In this document: positions 29,358-37,958 of the stretch, in pieces
Numbering within the stretch: position 1 is the first letter of the stretch
Layout: the number at the start of each line of letters is the position of its first letter
NCBI RefSeq assembly: GCF_007558815.1
Contig: NZ_VLTJ01000039.1
Span: 496,001 to 560,000, forward strand
Length of the DNA stretch: 64,000 nucleotides
Direction: 5' to 3'
DNA from: Verticiella sediminum
GTDB taxonomy: Bacteria > Pseudomonadota > Gammaproteobacteria > Burkholderiales > Burkholderiaceae_B
Position numbers and translations under genes: made by a program
The notes under the pieces: generated by a model
What the model was told of the DNA's origin: nothing
Database searches by the model: none
Seen by the model: the letters and a program-made list of their open reading frames with translations, nothing else

Positions 29358-30794
29358 TCACGCCGCGGCGCCGGACGGTGCCGCACATGCTGTCCTGCGC
29401 GGCAGGGCCAAGGACACCGCCAAACCCAGCACCAAACCGGCCGCCGCCAGATAGAAGGCGTGCTGGGAACCGATCGCCAGTCCGTCGCGCAGCGCATCGC
29501 CCTGCAAGCCGCCTATCCCACGATGGGCGAAGGCCACCAGCACGGCGATTCCGATGGCATTGCCCACATTGAGCGTGGTCGAGGCCATGCCCGAGGCGAT
29601 ACCTTGCTCATGGTGTGCCACGCCCGAGGCGGCGGCGATCCACATGGCGGTCCAGACGATGCCTTGGCCGATGCCCGAAACCACCAGGCCCGGCACGATG
29701 TACGCATAGGGCGCGCCGACGAAGGCGGCAGGCGCCAATGCCAGCGTGCCGAGGATGCCGACCACGAAACCCGCCAGCAGCGTCGTGCGCATGGGCAGGC
29801 GATTCGCCAGGCGTGCCCCCAGTTGCGTGCCGGAGAAAATTGCCAGCGACGGCACGATGAAGGCCAGCCCGGTCTGCAAGGCGCTGTAGCCCTGGACACT
29901 CTGGAACAGCACCGTCAGGAAGTACGGCAGCGCGCCGAAGGTGCCCATGTAGATGAAGGTGATCGCCATGCCCGCGGCCAGGCTGCGGTTGCCGAATAGG
30001 CGCACCGGCATCAGCGGGTCGCGGCTGCGCGACTCGATCACCGCGAAGGCCAGCAGGAACACAGCGGCCAGCACCAGCGCGCTGACGATGGGCGTCGCGC
30101 GCCAGCCGTCTTCCGGCCCCTGCACCAGCGCATAGACCAGCAGCGTGGCGCCCGCCGTGACCGTCAGCGCACCCGGCAGGTCGAAGCTGCGGCGTTCGAT
30201 TCGCGGTGCATCCTTGGGAATCACGAAGAACGCCGCCACGATGGCGATGGCGGCCAACAGCACGTTCACGAAGAACACCGATGGCCAGCCGTAAGCGCTG
30301 GTCAGTACGCCGCCGGCCAAGGAGCCGAGGGTCAGGCCGCTCGCCCCCGCACCGCCCCAGATCGCCAATGCACGGTTGCGTGGTGGGCCTTCGGCGAACA
30401 GCCGGTTGATCAGCGACAGCGTGGACGGGAACAGCAGCGCTGCGCCGATGCCTTGCACGGCACGCGCAATCACGATCACCGCCGGGCTCCAGGCCAGCCC
30501 GCCGACCAGCGAGGACAGCGCATACAGCCACAGTGCGAAGATGAACATGCGCCGCTGCCCCAGCAGATCGGCCGCGCGGCCGCCCAACAGCAGGAAGCCG
30601 CCGCAAAACACGGTATAGGCGCTCACCACCCATTGCAGGGTCTGCCCGGAAAAGCCCAGGCCGGCGCCGATCTCCGGCAGGGCCACGAACACGATATTGA
30701 TGTCCAGCGAGTAGATGAGCTGGGCGAAGGCGAGTAAAGCCAGGCTCCAGCTCAGCGAGCGGTGCGCGCCAAAGGGCAGGGGAGTAGAGGACAT
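29358..30794 (-). CDS. DHA2-type MFS efflux transporter
   Basis: 478-residue, about 14-span exporter. Features include IYSLDINIVFVALPEIGAGL in the first span, QWVVSAYTVFCGGFLLLGGR, GRAADLLGQRRMFIFALWLY (motif A), and ARAVQGIGAALLFPSTLSLI (motif C). The ATG at 30794 is favoured over 30860, which would lie inside the operator and add a tail with no membrane character. It is divergent from an ArsR-family regulator that probably represses it. Substrate unknown. Confidence 0.88.
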   Translation of the reverse strand: MSSTPLPFGAHRSLSWSLALLAFAQLIYSLDINIVFVALPEIGAGLGFSGQTLQWVVSAYTVFCGGFLLLGGRAADLLGQRRMFIFALWLYALSSLVGGLAWSPAVIVIARAVQGIGAALLFPSTLSLINRLFAEGPPRNRALAIWGGAGASGLTLGSLAGGVLTSAYGWPSVFFVNVLLAAIAIVAAFFVIPKDAPRIERRSFDLPGALTVTAGATLLVYALVQGPEDGWRATPIVSALVLAAVFLLAFAVIESRSRDPLMPVRLFGNRSLAAGMAITFIYMGTFGALPYFLTVLFQSVQGYSALQTGLAFIVPSLAIFSGTQLGARLANRLPMRTTLLAGFVVGILGTLALAPAAFVGAPYAYIVPGLVVSGIGQGIVWTAMWIAAASGVAHHEQGIASGMASTTLNVGNAIGIAVLVAFAHRGIGGLQGDALRDGLAIGSQHAFYLAAAGLVLGLAVSLALPRRTACAAPSGAAA

Positions 30795-30820
30795 GAAAAG
30801 AGACGCTCCAGACGTTTGGG

Positions 30821-30931
30821 CTACTGTACGAGAATATACGAACAGTAGGATTGTACGCATATACTCGTACTAACGTAAACACGCCTGTCGAGCCGACGCC
30901 GAAGCGTCGGATAGTTTGACTGTCCTCGTAC
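30821..30931. promoter_or_regulatory. Operator cluster between MFS and arsR-type gene
   Basis: Half-site GTACGAG (30826-30832) is mirrored by CTCGTAC at 30864-30870, with extended symmetry GTACGAG-A-ATAT / ATAT-A-CTCGTAC. A third CTCGTAC lies at 30925-30931 just before the regulator start. A further dyad CTACTGT/ACAGTAG spans 30821-30848. Confidence 0.65.
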
Positions 30932-30932
30932 T

Positions 30933-31298
30933 ATGGAATACCGTGAGAGGATGACTGCCAACCACCCCGACCGTAATCAGATTCGCCTGGAAAACGTGCT
31001 CACCGCGCTGGGCAACCCATTGCGCCTGACCGTTGTGCGTGTGCTGGCCGGCGGCGGCGAGCATGCGTGCAGCGCCGTCTTGCAGGGCATCCCCAAGTCG
31101 ACCTTGACCCACCACTGGCGCGTGCTGCGCGACAGCGGCGTGATCTGGCAGCGGCCCTACGGTCGGGAGAACCTGCTCTCGCTGCGCCGGGAAGACCTGG
31201 ACGCGCGCTTTCCGGGGCTGCTCGATGCATTGCTGGGCGCGGTACAGAGCGATGCGCTCACACAGGAAGCAACGGCGAAGAATCTACCGCTGCGTTGA
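30933..31298 (+). CDS. ArsR-family winged-helix regulator
   Basis: 121-residue DNA-binding protein. The N-terminal half has LENVLTALGNPLRLTVVRVL and then the recognition helix in PKSTLTHHWRVLRDSGVIWQ, followed by the wing RPYGRENLLSLRREDL. The metal-binding ELCVCDL-type cysteines of classical ArsR are absent, and only one Cys is near helix 3, so it may sense a small molecule or redox state. It is divergent from the MFS gene with shared operators, and its 3' end overlaps the convergent old yellow enzyme gene by 15 bases. Confidence 0.88.
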   Translation: MEYRERMTANHPDRNQIRLENVLTALGNPLRLTVVRVLAGGGEHACSAVLQGIPKSTLTHHWRVLRDSGVIWQRPYGRENLLSLRREDLDARFPGLLDALLGAVQSDALTQEATAKNLPLR

Positions 31299-32435
31299 TG
31301 CGCAGCGCCGCGCCGCCGCCATTTCCCGTTGCGCTGGCGCCGCCGGCGGATAGTCCGTGTAGCCCGCCGTCGAGCCGCCGAAAAAGCCATTCGCATCGGG
31401 CACATTGAGCGGCCAGCCGTGGCGCAGGCGGTCCGGCAGGTCCGGGTTGGCGACGAAGGGCCGGCCGAAGCCGACCAGGTCGGCCCAGCCTTTGCGCAGC
31501 GCAAGCTCGGCGCGCTCGTGCGTGTACTTGCCTGCATAGATCAGCGTGCCGCGATAGACCACGCGCAGCGCTTCCTTGAACGCGGCCGGCATCTCGGGCG
31601 CGTCGTCCCAATCGGCTTCGGCAATATGAAGGTAGGCGACACCGATGTCGTCGAGTGCCTTGGCCGCCGCTAGATAGGTCGCCTGCGGCGTGTCGTCCAC
31701 CGCGCCCTGCAGCGTGGTCAGGGGCGCCAGCCGCACGCCGACACGGTCGCGCCCCACCGCCGCCGCGACTGCCTCGGTGGCTTCGCGCAGGAAACGCAGC
31801 CGATTGGGTAGCGAACCGCCATAGCCATCCGTGCGCGTATTGGCCTGCGAGTCGATGAACTGGTTGATGAGATAACCGTTGGCGCCGTGCAGCTCGACGC
31901 CATCGAAGCCCGCCTCCAGGGCATTGCGCGCAGCGCCGGCAAAATCCTGAACCACTTGCGCGATCTCGATTTCGGACAGCGCGCGCGGCGTCGAATGCTG
32001 CACCATCTCGCCGGCGCCGGCCAGCGGCCCCCGGCCCTCGGGGTCGATGAAGACCTTGACGCCTTCGGCCACCAGCGGCGAGGACGATACGGGCGCCGCG
32101 CCGCCGGGCTGCAGGGCGATGTGCGAGACCCGCCCGACGTGCCATAACTGCGCGAAGATGCGCCCGCCCGCGGCATGCACCGCATCGGTGACGCCGCGCC
32201 AGCCGGCCACTTGCTCCGGGCTGTGAATGCCTGGCGTCCAGGCATAGCCTTGTCCCTGGGGGCTGATCTGCGTGCCTTCGGTCACGATCAGGCCGGCCGA
32301 GGCGCGTTGAGCGTAATACTCGGCCATCAACGCGGTGGGTACATTGCCCACGCCCGCGCGCGAGCGGGTCATGGGCGGCATGACGATACGGTTGGGCAGC
32401 ACCAGGCCACCCAGACGATAAGGCGTAAAAAGCAT
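31284..32435 (-). CDS. Old yellow enzyme family alkene reductase (NemA-like)
   Basis: FMN-dependent NAD(P)H oxidoreductase that reduces electrophilic C=C bonds or nitro groups in the cytoplasm. The 383 residues start LFTPYRLGGLVLPNRIVMPP and carry MTRSRA, AQLWHVGRVSH, and the substrate-binding pair His183/Asn186 with Tyr188 in ELHGANGY; GYGGSLPNRLRFL and GRPFVANPDLP are the FMN-site motifs. It is second in an operon after an SGNH hydrolase gene (3-base gap). Confidence 0.93.
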   Translation of the reverse strand: MLFTPYRLGGLVLPNRIVMPPMTRSRAGVGNVPTALMAEYYAQRASAGLIVTEGTQISPQGQGYAWTPGIHSPEQVAGWRGVTDAVHAAGGRIFAQLWHVGRVSHIALQPGGAAPVSSSPLVAEGVKVFIDPEGRGPLAGAGEMVQHSTPRALSEIEIAQVVQDFAGAARNALEAGFDGVELHGANGYLINQFIDSQANTRTDGYGGSLPNRLRFLREATEAVAAAVGRDRVGVRLAPLTTLQGAVDDTPQATYLAAAKALDDIGVAYLHIAEADWDDAPEMPAAFKEALRVVYRGTLIYAGKYTHERAELALRKGWADLVGFGRPFVANPDLPDRLRHGWPLNVPDANGFFGGSTAGYTDYPPAAPAQREMAAARRCASTQR

Positions 32436-32438
32436 GAT

Positions 32439-33791
32439 TCAGGGTTCCTGTATGGTGGTGCTGCCCGGCACGGCGTCCAGGCCGGGCAGCAAGGCGTCCA
32501 GATCCACGGCTTCGGCCATCGCTCGGTTGCCTTCGTCGCCGGGGTGAAGATGGTCGCCGGAGTCGAAGCGCGAGGCCATGCGAGCCGGATGCCCGGGGTC
32601 GCGCAGTGCCGCATCGAAGTCGAGGACGGCATCGAACACGCCGCTGCGGCGTATCCAGTCATTCACCTGCCGGCGCAGCGCGTCCTTGTCGGCGTGGTAG
32701 TAGTTGTCCAGCGGCGTATCGGGCAAAGCGGCTTCGAACGGCGTCAGTGTGGCGCCGATCACGCGCAGGCCCCGGGCGCGCGCCTGCTCGGTCAATTGGC
32801 GGTAGCCCGCCGTCAAGGCTTCCAGCGTGGGCCTCGGGCTGTCCGGCGCGAAAGCCGTGCCCGGCCAGGCGATATCGTTGATGCCCAGCATCACGATGAC
32901 ACTGTGCACACCCGGCTGGGCCAGCACGTCGCGGTCCAGACGCGCCAGCGCGTTGGCGCCCATGCCATCGGACAGCAGCCGGGCCCCGGAAATACCGGCG
33001 TTGACGAGCGCCACCCCATGCGGGGCCAGGCGAGCCGCCAGAAAGTCCGGCCAGCGGCTGTCCTGGTCCAGGCTCGCCGTGGCGCCATCGGTAATGGAGT
33101 CACCGAGCACCACGACCGCGCGCGGCGCCTGTGCGGTTTGCACCTGAATCCCCGTCAGCAGCAGTCGCGCCGTGGTGCTTTGCGTGGCGGCATCCGCCGC
33201 CTCGATCGCCGGGGCCATCGTCTGATCGCCGGGCACGATCCAGCCGGTCTGGCGGCCATCCCAATGGAAAGTGCGCATCGGTGTGGCGTCCGGCAGATAC
33301 AGACTCACCGCCACCTGCGCCAGTGCCGGGATGGGCAATGTCACCGGATCGCTGAGCAGCGATGCGCCGGGAAGAATCGTCGCCGCCTGCCGGCCGCCGA
33401 ACGTCACGGTGCGCAAGCTGTCGGCCTCGAGCGCGCTGTTGCCCCGCGACCGTGCGACCGTGGCTTTGCCCAGTGTGATCGGCCGGTCGCCATGGGCGTT
33501 GGACAGCACAATGCGCAACCGCTCGCCGCCCACGCTGACGCGCGCCACCTGGCGTATGGTCTGCTCGCTCAGGACGGTGGGAATGTTGGTCGGAAACAGG
33601 AAGTCGTCATGCCAGACAGGTTGCGGGCTGGCGCCCCAAGTGGCTACCCAGGCCACGGGCGGGGACGGCTCCGCAGCCGGGGCGGGAGCGGCGAGCATGG
33701 CGCTCGCCGTGAGCGACAAGGCCAGTCTCGCCGCGGCACGGCCGGCAGGCACCGATTCGGTCAGTCTTCTCATCATTAATGAACTCAACAT
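32439..33791 (-). CDS. Secreted SGNH/GDSL-family hydrolase
   Basis: 450-residue predicted esterase. The N terminus has a signal peptide (Arg-rich then LALSLTASAMLAAPAPAAE, cleavage near 40). A jelly-roll-like N-terminal part leads to block I VVVLGDSITDG (226-236, nucleophile Ser232), block III MLGINDIAW (301-309) and the catalytic Asp/His block SGDHLHPGDEG near 421-431. Proteins of this layout act on acylated or polyol-type esters in the periplasm or outside. Divergent from a LysR regulator, first gene of the operon with the old yellow enzyme. Confidence 0.88.
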   Translation of the reverse strand: MLSSLMMRRLTESVPAGRAAARLALSLTASAMLAAPAPAAEPSPPVAWVATWGASPQPVWHDDFLFPTNIPTVLSEQTIRQVARVSVGGERLRIVLSNAHGDRPITLGKATVARSRGNSALEADSLRTVTFGGRQAATILPGASLLSDPVTLPIPALAQVAVSLYLPDATPMRTFHWDGRQTGWIVPGDQTMAPAIEAADAATQSTTARLLLTGIQVQTAQAPRAVVVLGDSITDGATASLDQDSRWPDFLAARLAPHGVALVNAGISGARLLSDGMGANALARLDRDVLAQPGVHSVIVMLGINDIAWPGTAFAPDSPRPTLEALTAGYRQLTEQARARGLRVIGATLTPFEAALPDTPLDNYYHADKDALRRQVNDWIRRSGVFDAVLDFDAALRDPGHPARMASRFDSGDHLHPGDEGNRAMAEAVDLDALLPGLDAVPGSTTIQEP

Positions 33792-33965
33792 CGATTTGAA
33801 GATGAATCATGAATCCAATGACCAAATCAGGATAGACTGTCCCAAGGAACATCATTTATGAATCGGATTCAACGGGGTACCAGAATGGGTATCGCACTGC
33901 AGAGATTCGGCCCCCAGGACTTCGACGCGCTGCCGGGCGAAGTGCTCGAAAGGCGTTGGTAAGAC
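33792..33965. promoter_or_regulatory. Divergent control region with three ATGAATC motifs
   Basis: ATGAATC occurs in tandem at 33802-33808 and 33809-33815 and again at 33858-33864, in an AT-rich stretch between the hydrolase gene and the LysR gene. The tandem copies also read as the near-palindrome ATGAATCAT. Suits LysR binding. Confidence 0.45.
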
Positions 33966-34886
33966 ATGGCAAGCCCGCATCACAACCGCTCCGGCGAACT
34001 GGAAGTCTTCGTGCGCGTCATCGAACTGGGGGGCTTTTCCGCCGCCGCCCGGGCCTGCGGCATGACGCCCTCGGCCGTCAGCAAGCTGGTCGCGCGTCTG
34101 GAACAGCGCCTGGGCACGCGGCTGGTCAATCGCTCGACCCGCCAGCTTCAGCTCACACCCGAAGGCTGTGCGTTCTACGAGCGCGGCGTGCGCATCCTGG
34201 CCGATCTGGACGAAGCCGAACGCTGCGCCGGTGAACACAGCGCGCCGCGCGGCCGGCTGCGGGTGAATGCCAACGTTCCCTTCGGCCATCACTTCCTGCT
34301 GCCGCTGGTGCCCGAATTCCTTGAACGCCATCCGGACATCTCGCTGGACATCGTGTTGACCGATGAGGTCATCGACATCCTGGAGCAACGCACCGACGTG
34401 GCCGTGCGCGCCGGCCCGCTCAAGAGTTCGAACCTGGTGGCGCGCAAGCTGGGCCAGACGCGCATGGTGATCGTTGGCGCCCCTGCCTATCTGGCGCGCC
34501 GTGGCACCCCGGCCACGCCCGATGCTCTGCTGACGCACAACCGCCTGGGCGCCAACTATGTACGGGCACAGCCTGGCTGGCCGCTGCGCCATGCGGACGA
34601 GACGATTGTGGTTCCGGTAACCGGCAACGCGCAGGCCAGCGATGGCGAGGCACTGCATCGCCTGGCCGTGGCCGGGCTGGGGCTGGCGCGCCTGGCCGCT
34701 TTTCAGGCGCGTGACGACATCGCCGCCGGCCGCCTGCTGCCGGTGCTCGAGCACTGCAATCCGGGCGACGTCGAAGAGATCCACGCCGTGTATGTCGGGC
34801 AAGGCGGCTACCTGCCGCTGCGGGTGCGCGCCTTCCTGGATTTTCTTGCCGAGCGGGTCGACATCGGTGCCCGCCATCCGTCATGA
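33966..34886 (+). CDS. LysR-family transcriptional regulator
   Basis: 306 residues. N-terminal HTH about 10-65 (LEVFVRVIELGGFSAAARAC, then TPSAVSKLVARLEQRLGTRL) and a periplasmic-binding-protein-like effector domain from about 95 (RLRVNANVPFGHHFLLPLVP; EQRTDVAVRAGPL). It belongs to the large LysR branch related to CrgA/DhcR-type repressors-activators. It is divergent from the hydrolase/old yellow enzyme operon, which it probably regulates in response to an electrophile or ester-type inducer. Confidence 0.9.
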   Translation: MASPHHNRSGELEVFVRVIELGGFSAAARACGMTPSAVSKLVARLEQRLGTRLVNRSTRQLQLTPEGCAFYERGVRILADLDEAERCAGEHSAPRGRLRVNANVPFGHHFLLPLVPEFLERHPDISLDIVLTDEVIDILEQRTDVAVRAGPLKSSNLVARKLGQTRMVIVGAPAYLARRGTPATPDALLTHNRLGANYVRAQPGWPLRHADETIVVPVTGNAQASDGEALHRLAVAGLGLARLAAFQARDDIAAGRLLPVLEHCNPGDVEEIHAVYVGQGGYLPLRVRAFLDFLAERVDIGARHPS

Positions 34887-35747
34887 AGAGGCTGGTCGCC
34901 GCGCCGCGCGGGCGACGGCATGGCTGTCTTCGAACATGCGCAGTCGAACGATCCTGCCGTCCTTGACGATCAGGTCGAAGGCGAACGGCGTCTGGATGAG
35001 CCTGCCGGTGTCCTTGACCCACGATGCCAGTTCGCCAAGTATCACTGCCGAATCCGCATCGGCCACGATTCGCTGCACGTCGAATCGGCGGGGTTCGATA
35101 CACACGACGAGCTCACGAAAGAACGCGCCGACTTGCCCGCGGCCGCGTCGCGGCCCGATCCAGGACACGCGGGCATGGTCTCCCGGAATGTCCCAGTCCA
35201 CATCCTCGGCGAATAAATCAAGAATCGCGGCCAGCTTCTGCGGGGCATGCGGGGCAGCCCAGAAATCCCGCACCCGTTCGACATAGCGCCGGGCGACATC
35301 GTCGGGCGTCGCGCCAGCGTCCTGCGCGCGGTAGAGCGCGACACGCTTGCGGTCTTCGCCGGTGAAGTCGGGATCGACATAGATGAAGGTGCGCTTGATC
35401 AGCGGCCCGTCGGACTCGAAGACGTTGGCAAAACGCCCTTGCGAGACGTGCCCATCGGGCCATGGCCTGCCATCCGCCGTCTCGCCCCATTCCCGGCCTT
35501 CCGCCACGATGCGCTCGCCCTGCGCGGTGAAAACCAGGCCGTCGATGTCGTGGGTGAGCTTGGCCGCCTCCTTTGCAATTCGGCTGCCAAACGCCATGAC
35601 CGCCGCCTTGCCGCGTGCCACGCCGAACTTGGGAAAGAAAAACTCGACATCGTCCGTGAACAGGTCGAGCAGCGAGGGGTCTTTCGCATCGACCTTGCGG
35701 AAGTAGCTGCGGACGGTCTCGATGCGCGAATCGGTAGGGAGGGACAT
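34881..35747 (-). CDS. Tandem SnoaL-like (NTF2-fold) protein
   Basis: 288-residue protein made of two NTF2/SnoaL-like cones. Domain 1 runs about 8-130 (VRSYFRKVDAKDPSLLDLFT, then DDVEFFFPKFGVARGKAAV); domain 2 about 150-280 (VRDFWAAPHAPQKLAAILDL, FAEDVDWDIPG). Single-domain relatives are isomerases, cyclases or hydratases. Catalytic roles here are unknown. The C-terminal tail is Arg/Ala-rich. It overlaps the end of the LysR gene by six bases and is divergent from a TetR-family repressor. Confidence 0.8.
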   Translation of the reverse strand: MSLPTDSRIETVRSYFRKVDAKDPSLLDLFTDDVEFFFPKFGVARGKAAVMAFGSRIAKEAAKLTHDIDGLVFTAQGERIVAEGREWGETADGRPWPDGHVSQGRFANVFESDGPLIKRTFIYVDPDFTGEDRKRVALYRAQDAGATPDDVARRYVERVRDFWAAPHAPQKLAAILDLFAEDVDWDIPGDHARVSWIGPRRGRGQVGAFFRELVVCIEPRRFDVQRIVADADSAVILGELASWVKDTGRLIQTPFAFDLIVKDGRIVRLRMFEDSHAVARAARRPASS

Positions 35748-35760
35748 GCGCTTGCCTTGT

Positions 35761-35832
35761 TTATGTAAAACGAATTACATTATTCGCAGGCAGGTATGCG
35801 CTGTCAAGAGTTTTGTAATTCATAATACATAA
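35761..35832. promoter_or_regulatory. Mirror-image operators between SnoaL-like and tetR-type genes
   Basis: TTATGTA-N4-GAATTAC (35761-35778) is repeated in exact reverse complement as GTAATTC-N4-TACATAA (35815-35832), 36 bp apart. Each half sits next to one of the divergent starts, as expected for a TetR repressor controlling both promoters. Confidence 0.7.
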
Positions 35833-35841
35833 AGGAAGCAC

Positions 35842-36432
35842 ATGGCCCGAGGCCGCCCCCGCAACTTCGATCGCGATGCCGCCATCCAGCAAGCCATGGA
35901 GGTTTTCTGGGCGAAAGGCTACGAGGCTACCCAGCTCTCCGACCTGATGGCCGCCATCGGCATCAACCCGCCGAGTTTCTATGCCGCCTTCGGCTCGAAG
36001 GAGGCGCTGTACCGCGAAGCAGTCGATCTGTATCTCTCGACGTGCGGCGCGGCCAGCATGAGGGTGCTGGCTGAAACGAAGCATGTCCGCGATGCCCTCG
36101 AGGCCATGCTGCTGGCGAGCCTGGACACCGCGCTGGCCAGCTCGTCCTCGGGCGGCTGCATGATCAGCCTGGGCCTGGTCAACTGCCAGGCCCAGAACGC
36201 GCCCTTGCGCGACCACCTGCGCGAGCTGAGGCACACGACGGCGATGCTGATCGGCGAGCGGCTCGAGCGCGGCGTCGCCGAGGGCGAACTTGCCGCCGAT
36301 ACCGATACCGAACGCCTGGCTGCCTATTTCGCCACCATCATCCAGGGCATTTCCCTTCAGGCCCAGGACGGCGCCCAACGTGAGACGCTGCTTGGCGTCG
36401 TGCAAACCGCCATGGCGGCGCTGCAGGCATGA
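35842..36432 (+). CDS. TetR-family transcriptional regulator
   Basis: 196-residue repressor. The N-terminal HTH is clear: MARGRPRNFDRDAAIQQAME, FWAKGYEATQLSDLMAAIGI and NPPSFYAAFGSKEALYREAV (to about 60). The ligand domain contains SSSGGCMISLGLVNC, matching the subfamily with a TetR_C-like domain and GC(M/L)xxN motif. Divergent from the tandem SnoaL-like gene and flanked by a mirror-image operator. Confidence 0.92.
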   Translation: MARGRPRNFDRDAAIQQAMEVFWAKGYEATQLSDLMAAIGINPPSFYAAFGSKEALYREAVDLYLSTCGAASMRVLAETKHVRDALEAMLLASLDTALASSSSGGCMISLGLVNCQAQNAPLRDHLRELRHTTAMLIGERLERGVAEGELAADTDTERLAAYFATIIQGISLQAQDGAQRETLLGVVQTAMAALQA

Positions 36433-36466
36433 GCGGCAGGGCTCGCCGCCTGGTCGTGATAGGCGG

Positions 36467-37495
36467 CTACCACCCCGAAAGCACGATTTTTCCGATGGCC
36501 TGACCGCTTTCGAGCCACTCATGCGCCGTGCGCAGGTTTTCTGCATTGATCGTCCCGAGAGTCCGGGTGCGAGTCGTTGCAAGCGTCTTGCGTTCAACAA
36601 GCCGGGCCGCCTCCCGCAGGATCTCCTGCTGCCGGGAGATATCGGCCGTCTCCAGTAGGGGGCGGGTGAACATGAACTCCCAATGTATAGACAGGCTCTT
36701 GCGTTTGAGCGAGACGATGTCCAGCGATCGGGGGTCGTCGATGAGCGCAATGCGTCCCTGGGGCGCGATCAGTTCCACGATGTCGGCAAGATAGCTGTCG
36801 GTATGCGTCGTGGAGAAAACGAAGGCGGGCGCCCCCAGCCCCAGGCCTTCGATCTGCGGGACCAGCGGCCGGCGATGGTCGATCACATGGTGAGCCCCCA
36901 TCTTCCCGGCCCACGCCTGCGTCTGCGCACGCGAGGCCGTGGCGATGACGGTGAGGTCCGTCAAGGCCCGCGCCAACTGGATGGCCATGGAACCCACCCC
37001 GCCTGCACCACCGATCACCACGATGGCGTTTGCGGCGCCGGCCACGGCCTGCTCCACCCGCAGGCGGTCGAACAGGGTTTCCCAGGCGGTGAGCGTGGTC
37101 AGCGGCAAGGCGGCGGCGTCCTCGTCGTCGAGCGTGGATGGGGCATGGGCTGCGATGCGCGCATCAACCGCCTGTAGCTGGGCATAGGAACCCGGTCGGT
37201 CGATGGCGCCCGCGTAGAACACCCGATCACCGGGCTTGAATCCGGCGACCTTGGCGCCGACCGCGCGCACGCGGCCGACCGCATCCCAGCCGAGTATGCG
37301 CCATGTCCCGGCAGCGGGCCGAGCCGACGCCCGCACCTTCGAATCCGCCGGATTGACGGCAATGGCTTGTACTTCGACGAGCAGGTCCTGCTCGCCGTAC
37401 TCGGGCTCGGGCAGATCAAGGTCGATCAGGCAACGAGGATCGGAAACCGGCAATGGCTGATTGAAGCCGATGGCTTTCACGGCGTACTCCTTCAT
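36467..37495 (-). CDS. Zinc-independent MDR oxidoreductase, quinone-reductase-like
   Basis: 342-residue medium-chain dehydrogenase/reductase. It has the GroES-like N-terminal part (NPADSKVRASARPAAGTWRI, LGWDAVGRVRAVGAKVAGFK) and a Rossmann domain with GGAGGVGSMAIQLAR (162-176). The structural-zinc cysteine lobe and catalytic zinc ligands are absent, which places it with the NADPH-quinone/ enone reductase branch despite the usual database name 'zinc-binding'. Divergent from an HxlR-type regulator. Substrate is unknown. Confidence 0.87.
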   Translation of the reverse strand: MKEYAVKAIGFNQPLPVSDPRCLIDLDLPEPEYGEQDLLVEVQAIAVNPADSKVRASARPAAGTWRILGWDAVGRVRAVGAKVAGFKPGDRVFYAGAIDRPGSYAQLQAVDARIAAHAPSTLDDEDAAALPLTTLTAWETLFDRLRVEQAVAGAANAIVVIGGAGGVGSMAIQLARALTDLTVIATASRAQTQAWAGKMGAHHVIDHRRPLVPQIEGLGLGAPAFVFSTTHTDSYLADIVELIAPQGRIALIDDPRSLDIVSLKRKSLSIHWEFMFTRPLLETADISRQQEILREAARLVERKTLATTRTRTLGTINAENLRTAHEWLESGQAIGKIVLSGW

Positions 37496-37588
37496 CGAGA
37501 ATGGACACAGCTATTGTTGCTCCTATTGTCGGTTCAGGTAAGAACACACATAATTTGCATATAGTGTCGAAAAAGGTACTGTACCGTT

Positions 37589-37957
37589 ATGGGCCGTGTC
37601 CGCCATGAAACCTACACCTGTGCCGCCGGCTGTTCGGTCGAGGCCACACTCAAGCTGATCGGCGGCAAATGGAAGGGCGTCATCCTTTACCGCCTGCTCA
37701 CCGAGGAAGTGCTGCGCTTCAACGCGTTGCGCCGCCTGCTGCCCAACATCACGCAGCGCATGCTCACCAACCAGCTCCGGGAACTGGAGGCCGACGGGCT
37801 GCTTGCCCGCAAGATCTATCCCGAGGTTCCGCCCAAGGTGGAGTACCGGCTGACGGACTACGGCCGGACCCTGGCACCCGTCATTCAGGCGCTGAAGCAA
37901 TGGGGCGACGTCCATATCGAAAACGGCGTTGAATGGGCAGAGAACCAAGCAGGCTGA
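37589..37957 (+). CDS. HxlR-family transcriptional regulator
   Basis: 122 residues with the HxlR winged helix: CSVEATLKLIGGKWKGVILY, RFNALRRLLPNITQRMLTNQ and LRELEADGLLARKIYPEVPP. Two cysteines near the N terminus (CAAGC) are where redox- or quinone-sensing HxlR proteins such as YodB/QorR carry theirs. It lies between two quinone-active enzymes: divergent from the MDR gene and convergent with the NAD(P)H oxidoreductase gene (one-base gap). A quinone/electrophile sensor is the likely role, by inference. Confidence 0.9.
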   Translation: MGRVRHETYTCAAGCSVEATLKLIGGKWKGVILYRLLTEEVLRFNALRRLLPNITQRMLTNQLRELEADGLLARKIYPEVPPKVEYRLTDYGRTLAPVIQALKQWGDVHIENGVEWAENQAG

Positions 37958-37958
37958 T

